Positions 29,963-35,387 of a DNA stretch of 35,387 bases are shown piece by piece. The notes beneath the pieces are model-generated. The model ran no database searches, was not told the origin of the DNA, and worked only from the letters and a program-made list of their open reading frames with translations. Every line of letters starts with the position of its first letter. Positions within the stretch are counted from its first letter, which is position 1. Location: contig ML976661.1 of NCBI GenBank assembly GCA_010015655.1, positions 594,885 through 630,271 of the forward strand, read 5' to 3'. The position numbers were made by a program, and so were the translations under genes. The stretch comes from Bimuria novae-zelandiae CBS 107.79. Lineage: Eukaryota > Ascomycota > Dothideomycetes > Pleosporales > Didymosphaeriaceae.

Positions 29963-30121
29963 TATAAGCAGATGGGTAGTATGTGTAAAAGTAGTATATT
30001 ATATATGTTAATTAGTGTCTCCTGGTTCTTAGTACATGGAGTGATTAGAGGCTCGTATATAGTAGGCGAGCTAAGTTATGAGACTAGTGTAGTCATGTGA
30101 CAGAGCTCTAGGCTGCTTACA
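29963..30121 (-). repeat. C2 5' LTR (159 bp)
   Basis: It matches 25801-25959 in full length. The plus-strand ends are TATAAGCAGA and CTGCTTACA. It is slightly more TA-shifted in its left half than the other copy. Confidence 0.9.
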
Positions 30122-30126
30122 CTTAA

Positions 30127-30888
30127 CGAAGAAATATCGCGGTTTAAGTCCTAAGTAACTTTAAGAGCCACTAAGTACTTTTAAAATATTTAAAAATAAA
30201 TTTAGCCCCTTTAAAGTTACTTTTCTTTACTTAAAAGCTATATATATAGCGTAGGAAGGTGTTACTTAAACTCCTTATTAAATATACAGTAAGGTAACAA
30301 AAAGAAAAACAAATTATTTTTATACTATTTAAAAATACGTATAACTTAACTATTAGTACATTTTAAGTACAGTTTATTTTAAAAAAAAGTTTGGATTTTA
30401 AGGTCTATAGTTTTAGTTTATGCTTCGTAAACATAACTAAAATATAACGACTTAGTAAACTTTAGAATTTATATTTATAAAAGTTTATCTATATACAACT
30501 TCTTAATTAGGGTATAAAAATCCGCTAAAATCACACTAGGTAAAATAGTTCTATGGTTAATTCGTAATTGAACTTTTTTAGGATAGTTTATAATCTTACT
30601 AATAAGTTATTTATAAGTTTAAAAGTGTGGGCCAGCTTACGTAAGATATAATTACCTAATAAATTATTAATATTATAGTATACATTAATATCGTTCTATA
30701 CGTAGTCTTCTTTACCACTATTTCCTTAAAATTCTTACAAAATGTCTTCCTAACTCTTTAAATTTAAACACGAAGTTCAACGTTTTTAGAGATTTATACT
30801 TTTATTTTTACTATTTTTACTATCCTTAGAAAGTATTAATTTAGTCTTTATAATACTATCTACTAGATTAAAAATAAAATATAAGAAA
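30127..30888. other. AT-rich DNA without recognised gene
   Basis: RIP-mutated spacer between C2 and the copia solo LTR. A loose hairpin (TTTTAGTTTATG with CATAACTAAAA) lies at 30410-30442. No pol, transposase or host motif was found on either strand. It is the former continuation of 24279-25800. Confidence 0.6.
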
Positions 30889-31143
30889 TGTCCGTACGCA
30901 GTACGGGCAGCTACCTAATACAATATCTTACGACAGGTGACAATGATTATGTAATATCGCACAGGCAAAGGCACAGACCATAGTTACCATGTGCGAGCAT
31001 TAATCCTTATAACCGTCTTTCCTCCGTACGTAGAATAGACAGACAAGACTTAAATACCAGACCCTTTTCTCACCCGTACCATCGTACAACTATCTAGCCC
31101 TATCATATCGCGATATGCTTGGCTTAGTATAGCCCATTCAACA
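30889..31143 (+). mobile_element. Solo copia LTR without matching target duplication
   Basis: It is 255 bp, the same family as C1, with TGTCCGTACGCAG at left and CCCATTCAACA at right, well preserved. The left flank is AGAAA and the right flank CCTAT, so the two sides come from different insertion events. Left is gene-free AT-rich DNA. Right enters the G3 protease region without gag or 5' LTR. The simplest reading is recombination between two such LTRs that deleted the DNA between them. Confidence 0.9.
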
Positions 31144-31940
31144 CCTATAGTATATACTACTAGCGTTATAAATAGTATAAAGTTAAGAAAATCTTGAAAC
31201 TAGCTTAGGTTAAGGACTAAATTTAAGAAGCCACGGGCCTAGACAGCAAGCCTAAGGACTTAAAAAACTAAAATATTACTAGGTAATAAGCTATAATAGT
31301 AATAGTACAATTATTATAGCTTATTATGTAGATACTCGCCGAATTAAGAAACGCTTAATTAAGGATATTATAATATACAGATATTATATTAGAGTGCTTA
31401 TTAATCTAGGGGTAAACGCGTGTCTAGTAGCCCTAAGAGTAGTTAAAAGATATAATATGCCTTATTATAATAAGAAAATACTATTATAAATAGGACTCGC
31501 TAACGTGACCTAATTATAAGGATATAGTAATAGTTAGCTATGCCTAAAGATAGCTCTAGTATAAGTTAATATTAAAGACTTAAAAAGCTAACATGTCTTT
31601 ACTATTACTAAAATAGGAGACATAGAAGCTATTATTAGTTATAAGTAGCTTAAGTAGGATAATCTAAAAATAGATTAGCTCACTAGGACGATCCTACCTA
31701 GTAAACCACCTATAACAGCTCTAGTAGAGTCACGGTAGAAGGGAACCCTCCAGGAACCTTAGGTAAAAAAGGAAAATAATATATCTACGATATAAGAAAT
31801 ATTAGTTTATAAGATAAATAGGGTTTTATAATAATACTTAAAATAGGTATACTATCTATAGGTATAATTAGCTAAAATAGGTAATAAGAACCCTAGTCTG
31901 CTAGTAAAGTACTAGTAATTTATAAACTTATTTAAGGAAT
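31144..31940 (+). pseudogene. G3 protease region (5'-truncated chromovirus)
   Basis: The frame starts after the LTR in a basic linker. At about 31390 it reads RVLINLGVNACLVALRVVKR, the retropepsin active-site area (Asp-Ser-Gly altered to Asn-Leu-Gly), then YNMPYYNKKILL, NIKDLKS-HVFTITKIGDIEA and IISYK-LK-DNLKID, the second half of the protease. Gag and the 5' LTR are missing at the boundary with the copia LTR. The orientation is opposite to its own 3' part because of the inversion. Confidence 0.82.
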
Positions 31941-32880
31941 ATAACAAGATAGTCTTACCTAAATCCTAAAAGTAAGATTATAAGATACTACTAGTAAAAA
32001 GAACTAAGTTATAGCTAGAGCGTCTATAACCTCTTATATAAAACTAGGAAAGAGTTAAAGGAACTATTAAAGAAGAATCTCTATTCTAGAAAATAGTAGC
32101 CTAGTTAGAGTCCTATAGCCTTCCTAATACTCTTTATGCTAAAGAAAGACGACAGTCTACGACTATATATAAATTATAAATAGCTAAACGCCCTAATAAT
32201 TAAGATTTAATACTTATTACTCTTAATAACGGAGCTTATAGACCGATTCCGTAAAGCTAAGTGGTTTACGAAATTTAATATCTAGGATAGATTCTATTAG
32301 ATATAGATAGTAAAGGGATATAAATAGAAAACCGCCTTTTATACGCGATATGGTCTTTTTAAGTATATAATTATACTAATAAAGTTAATAAACGTCCTAG
32401 CGACCTTTTAGGAACTTATAAACTAAGTTTTATATTAATACTTAGATATATTCTGCATAGTATATCTAGATAATATATTAATCTATTTAAACAGTTCCTT
32501 AGAGGAACATAAAAAGCACGTTTATAAGGTACTTAAGAAGTTATAGGAGCATAGATTGCTCTTATACCCTAAGAAGTGTAAGTTCCACGTTACAGAAATA
32601 GAATACCTAGGATTTATAATATCCTAGGAAGGTGTTAAGATAGATTTAAAAAAAATTACTATAATAGAAGAATAGCCTTTACTAAAATTAGTAAAAGATA
32701 TTTAGTCTTTCCTTAGCTTTACTAACTTCTATTATAAATTTATTAGGAACTACTCTAAGATAACCGCTTTACTAACAGAACTTATAAAAACTAGCAAATA
32801 GCAACTAATATAGGAAAAAGAAATAAATACTTTAAGAAACTAAAACGTTTATTCCTAGCCGCACTATTACTATAAATATA
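31941..32880 (+). pseudogene. G3 reverse transcriptase
   Basis: Blocks in order: FLILFMLKKDDSLRLYINYK, LITELIDRFRKAKWFTKFNI, KTAFYTRYGLFKYIIILIKL, INVLATF-ELIN, the catalytic VYLDNILIYLNSS at about 32457-32495 (YLDD with the second Asp to Asn), EEHKKHVYKVLKKL, KCKFHVTEIEYLGFIIS, and SFLSFTNFYYKFIRNYSKIT. It shares its wording with G1 more than with G2. Trp in KWFTKF survives. Confidence 0.93.
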
Positions 32881-33300
32881 TAACCTAGAGCGACGATATT
32901 ACATCTATACGAACGCATTAGACTACGCGCTAAGAACTATACTCTTATAAAAATATAATAATAAAAAATAAAGACTACTGTTTTACTATTTAAGAAGGTT
33001 CTTAGGAGCAGAACTTAACTATAAGATTTATAATAAAGAACTCTTAATAATTATTAACTATTTTAAGTAGTAAGAAGTAAAGCTTAAGTAAGTAAGGTAT
33101 TAGGTAGAGGTCTTCTTTAACTACTTAAATCTTACTCGCTTTATAACCACGAAGAAGCTTAATAGAAGATAAGCTAAATAGTCTAAATAGTTAGTAAAAT
33201 ACAACTTTTAAATTACTTACTTAGTAGAAATAGCTAATAGAGCGGCGGACGCCCTTAGCAGGCAATCTAATCTTATAAAAGAAGAAGGCAACGTTAATCG
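32881..33300 (+). pseudogene. G3 RNase H
   Basis: YIYTNALDYALRTILL (acidic start, Asp to Asn) begins it, then RFLGAELNYKIYNKELLIII, then the NLTRFITTKKLNRR segment. It ends ITYLVEIANRAADALSRQSN near 33220-33275, the gypsy RNase H end with Ala-Asp-Ala-Leu-Ser intact. The frame is in line with RT. Confidence 0.9.
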
Positions 33301-34147
33301 CAACGCTATTCTTATAAAGGTAAAGGATAGAACGCTACGCTATAATAAAACGTAGCTTACGCGTATGCTAGAAGTACGACATGTAGATATTACCTATTAT
33401 AGACTTTTTATAATTAATTTCTAGGACTATATAAGGCTTATAGATAGCAATTAACACGCGTATAACCTTAATTAAGCTATAAAATTACTTACGCGCGATT
33501 ACAGAAATAAGGTATAAATAAGTAACTAAGTAGCACTACTATTAGTTAAGAAGCTATATAAAGATAAGGAATAAGGATACTTAAGGATTATAAAAATAAC
33601 GCGCTAAGTCGCGAATAAATACTCTATCCGTAGGCTATAATAGATAGTATAAAAGGTACTAGGTAACTATTTAGCATATTACTAAAATAATCCTGAAAGA
33701 TATAAGCCCTATAGTCTTCTATAATTACTATAGCCGCCCCTAAGGCTATAGTCTAGTATAATTATAAATTTTATTATAAAACTCCTAACGTTACTAGCAC
33801 TGGGGAATAAACGCCTCTATAACTCTATTTTAGTTATAGTTTATTAATTAACTAAGGAATTAAGATTTATGCTAATTAAGGAAGCTATATTAGTAAAAGA
33901 ACTAGCCTACGTAGTAAAATAAGAACTGATATCTTAAGTTAGACGACTAGACAAGTTTATTACTAATAGAGCTAAGATATTTACACCTTTATATTAGACC
34001 ACGTTTACCGCTATACTAGGTATTAAGCATAAGCTTACGACGAGCTTCTACCTAGAAATAGATAGATAAACGGAGCGAACTAACTAATGACGAGAATAAT
34101 ACCTTTCGATATATATAAATAAGCTATAAGATAATTAGGTTAAGTAA
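33301..34147 (+). pseudogene. G3 integrase N-terminal and catalytic part
   Basis: The zinc-binding region is at about 33560-33690 (LRIIKITR, NKYSIRRL, YLAYY, PERYKPYSLL). The core has SIIINFIIKL (first Asp to Asn), NSILVIVY-LTKELRFMLI, KFITNRAKIFTPLY (second Asp to Asn) and ILGIKHKLTTSFYLEIDR, TERTN with the family Glu region, and YLSIYINKL-DN-VK at 34147. The gene stops there at solo LTR B and goes on at 23852 on the minus strand. Confidence 0.9.
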
Positions 34148-34573
34148 TGTTAAAATCCCAAAGAGATAGCTAATCCCTAAGGGGCTAAGGTTGGTTCTCG
34201 GGCAGGAATACTAGTAGGATAGGAGAGGGTGGTAGTAATAGCTTGCGCGTGTCACTAGGGGCGTTAGTATTAAAGGTGTATACAGCATAATTAAATCAAC
34301 AAGGTTGCTTACTCAGATCCAAACGATAGATTAATAAACAGGTTAAACACAAGTAGAAGAGACTCCTCCTTGCGTTCCTATATACTTCTCCTGCTCGACA
34401 TGCTCGAAGCGAGCATAGCGAGCAGATGTCTTGGCTCCTGCGTCTACTCGACTTGCTCGAGTCGAGCACGTCGAGCAGTCACGTGACCTCCTGGTACTGC
34501 GCCTTCATTGGTCACCTGTAGACCATAGGCGTCCTGGAGCCTAGCCAAGTGTCTGTAAGATTGGATCTTAACA
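34148..34573 (-). repeat. Solo LTR B (426 bp), inversion breakpoint
   Basis: It is the inverted partner of LTR A: TGTTAAAATCC at left, GGATCTTAACA at right, with flanks AGTAA and CGTAA. All sequence differences from A that I counted, about 17 of 426, are transitions and are not concentrated at CpA. CACGTG lies at 34480-34485. It disrupts the G3 integrase on its left, while on its right lies unrelated AT-rich DNA. Confidence 0.93.
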
Positions 34574-34578
34574 CGTAA

Positions 34579-34699
34579 ATGCTAGCTAACGAATAGTAAT
34601 AGGGCTATATAAGTTACTAGTTTTACTTAAGGGGATTTTAGAGCTAGTTCTTACTTAGTAAACTCCTTAAGCTCGCCCGCGGAGTACACTAATAAGCTT
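34579..34699. other. Short spacer, no feature recognised
   Basis: RIP-affected sequence between LTR B and the TIR element. It contains a small GC patch CTCGCCCGCGGAG near 34672-34684. No frame or motif. Confidence 0.5.
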
Positions 34700-34710
34700 A
34701 AGTTATATAG

Positions 34711-35135
34711 GCTTTATAAATAGTTTAGGTTGCAAGGGCTATAGTTAGGTTTAACTAAGTAGAATACTAAAATTCTAAACTTTAAACTCTTAATAACTTT
34801 ATAAATAGAGGAACTATACTTATATAACTTTAAATAAGTTATATATATATATTTATATGTTTAATTTTTAAAATATTATATAGTATATTAAGCCGTGTAC
34901 CCTAAAAAAGGACGTAAAATATTACCGTAAGAATAATTTTTCTATAAAATAAATATAAAATGTAGGGTATTTTTAAGAGTTATATAACTTATAAATATAT
35001 ACACTATATATTAAAATTGCATAAGAATAGCTCCTATATTTATTAAGTTATAAAGAGTTTAAAGTTTAGAATTTTAGTATTCTGCTTAGTTAGACCCAAC
35101 TATAGCCCTTGTAACGTAACCTATTTATAAGCCTA
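34711..35135. mobile_element. Mutator-like miniature TIR element (about 425 bp)
   Basis: The segments 34714-34829 and 35014-35130 are long inverted repeats of about 115 bp with roughly a dozen mismatches. Their shared core includes ACTAAAATTCTAAACTTTAA. About 180 bp of non-coding DNA lies between them. An 11-bp direct repeat AAGTTATATAG flanks it (34700-34710, 35136-35146). Long TIRs with a 9-11-bp duplication are typical of Mutator-like elements (established knowledge). There is no transposase inside, so it would depend on one elsewhere. The exact outer ends are uncertain by two or three bases. Confidence 0.72.
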
Positions 35136-35146
35136 AAGTTATATAG

Positions 35147-35387
35147 AAAATTGTAAAATTGACAAATAATTCTAAGAGATACCTATCTATAATATAACTA
35201 TCTTAATCTATTTAATAGCCTGCACTGTCTAAGTTTAAGAAACCACGGCACATATTGGTAAATCTAACGCTGTCATCTTCGAGCACGCGCCCCTAACGCG
35301 TCCGCTATAGCTATAGCTACGCTAAGGTTTAGCCTCGCGCTTCTAAGCAGGGTTGAGGCTGTCGTTAATCAAAAGCCCGTCAGAGAC
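35147..35387. other. Transition out of the RIP block
   Basis: Up to about 35215 the sequence is TA-rich. From there to the end CA, TG and CG pairs are normal (for example GAGCACGCGCCCC, GGGTTGAGGCTGTCG) and GC rises. No frame of interest was seen in these 170 bases, but a non-repetitive or unmutated region may begin here. Confidence 0.5.

Larger units (their letters stand above)
25801..30121 (-). mobile_element. C2: complete Ty1/copia element (4,321 bp)
   Basis: Two 159-bp direct repeats (25801-25959 and 29963-30121) bound it. In element orientation they begin TGTAAGCAG and end CTGCTTATA, which is CTGCTTACA before RIP. The flanks CTTAG (25796-25800) and CTTAA (30122-30126) agree in four of five bases, and the fifth is a G/A transition. 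Minus-strand order is gag, integrase, RT with an intact YVDD box, RNase H, then a purine tract against the 3' LTR. It is less mutated than C1, G1, G2 or G3, with two nearly clean patches. It lies within the inverted segment. Confidence 0.92.
24279..34147. other. 9.9-kb segment inverted between two solo LTRs
   Basis: LTR A has flanks TTACT and TTACG. LTR B (34148-34573, inverted) has, in its own orientation, TTACG and TTACT. Turning the segment around gives each LTR a perfect 5-bp duplication (TTACT/TTACT and TTACG/TTACG). It also makes the G3 integrase frame run from 34147 straight into the minus strand of 23852 (DN-VK then LLIA-LGYNS). Three independent signs therefore agree on inversion by homologous recombination between inverted LTRs. 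Confidence 0.88.
1..35387. other. RIP-mutated, transposon-only heterochromatic block
   Basis: Across nearly the whole window TpA is the dominant dinucleotide while CpA and TpG are scarce, and coding remnants are interrupted almost only by TAG and TAA where the families have Gln or Trp. Catalytic Asp codons are often changed to Asn and zinc-binding Cys codons to Tyr, all G-to-A or C-to-T in a CpA context. This is the RIP pattern of ascomycete fungi (established knowledge). Exceptions are short solo LTRs, patches of C2, and the last 170 bases. No exon-intron gene, tRNA or rRNA was found on either strand. Confidence 0.93.

Noticed and set aside
22588..31143. Copia LTRs at 22588-22842 and 30889-31143 as the two ends of one element
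   Set aside because: They are in opposite orientation, and the first has its own perfect AAAGC duplication. They are separate solo LTRs.
23853..34573. Segment between LTR A and B as one large composite or fold-back transposon
   Set aside because: The outer flanks TTACT and CGTAA are not a direct duplication, while the crosswise match and the G3 frame continuity require inversion of resident DNA.
1..35387. AT-rich content as mitochondrial, centromeric satellite or CRISPR DNA
   Set aside because: Composition follows RIP of identifiable LTR elements. No mitochondrial genes, satellite arrays or spacer-repeat pattern were found.

Overview
This window is a graveyard of nested LTR retrotransposons from the nuclear genome of a filamentous ascomycete (Pezizomycotina). 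TpA is greatly over-represented, CpA and TpG are depleted, and nearly every recognisable coding frame is broken by TAG/TAA codons that read as Gln or Trp in the family alignment. This is the mark of repeat-induced point mutation (RIP, C to T in CpA). I see no intact gene and no tRNA or rRNA. Everything recognisable is Ty1/copia, Ty3/gypsy (mostly chromovirus), solo LTRs or one small TIR element. Identifications come from translating the sequence by eye; no database was searched.

Left part, 1-21913: a minus-strand gypsy fragment (G4, 1-356 and 21411-21913) was split by a copia element (C1, 357-21410, TSD CTTAT). C1 in turn holds two complete gypsy elements: G1 (4021-11505, TSD TCTAT) and G2 (12263-19751, TSD GCTAG). 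G1 holds a little-mutated 225-bp solo LTR (6877-7101, TSD AAAGT). With G1 and G2 removed, C1 is 6,070 bp and its polyprotein frame runs straight across both insertion sites.

Right part, 21914-34573: a minus-strand chromovirus G3 keeps its 3' LTR (21914-22361), an accessory frame, its chromodomain and the end of its integrase (to 23852). The rest of its pol lies 10 kb away on the opposite strand (31144-34147). The two halves meet at inverted 426-bp solo LTRs (23853-24278 and 34148-34573). The flanking 5-mers of these LTRs are exchanged crosswise, and the integrase frame becomes continuous when the halves are rejoined. I infer an inversion by recombination between the two LTRs. The inverted segment also holds a complete 4.3-kb copia element C2 (25801-30121, minus) and a solo copia LTR (30889-31143) with mismatched flanks, which marks a deletion of the 5' end of G3. 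At the far right lies a 425-bp Mutator-like TIR element (34711-35135), followed by DNA with little RIP.

Most notable content: both chromoviruses carry, between chromodomain and 3' LTR, an antisense frame with an eroded Zn2Cys6-type cysteine pattern. G2 carries an extra sense frame of about 425 codons downstream of pol. G1 has an unexplained frame of about 325 codons between gag and protease. RIP intensity is patchy: strand-asymmetric tracts, a clean island inside the C2 reverse transcriptase, and short LTRs that escaped.
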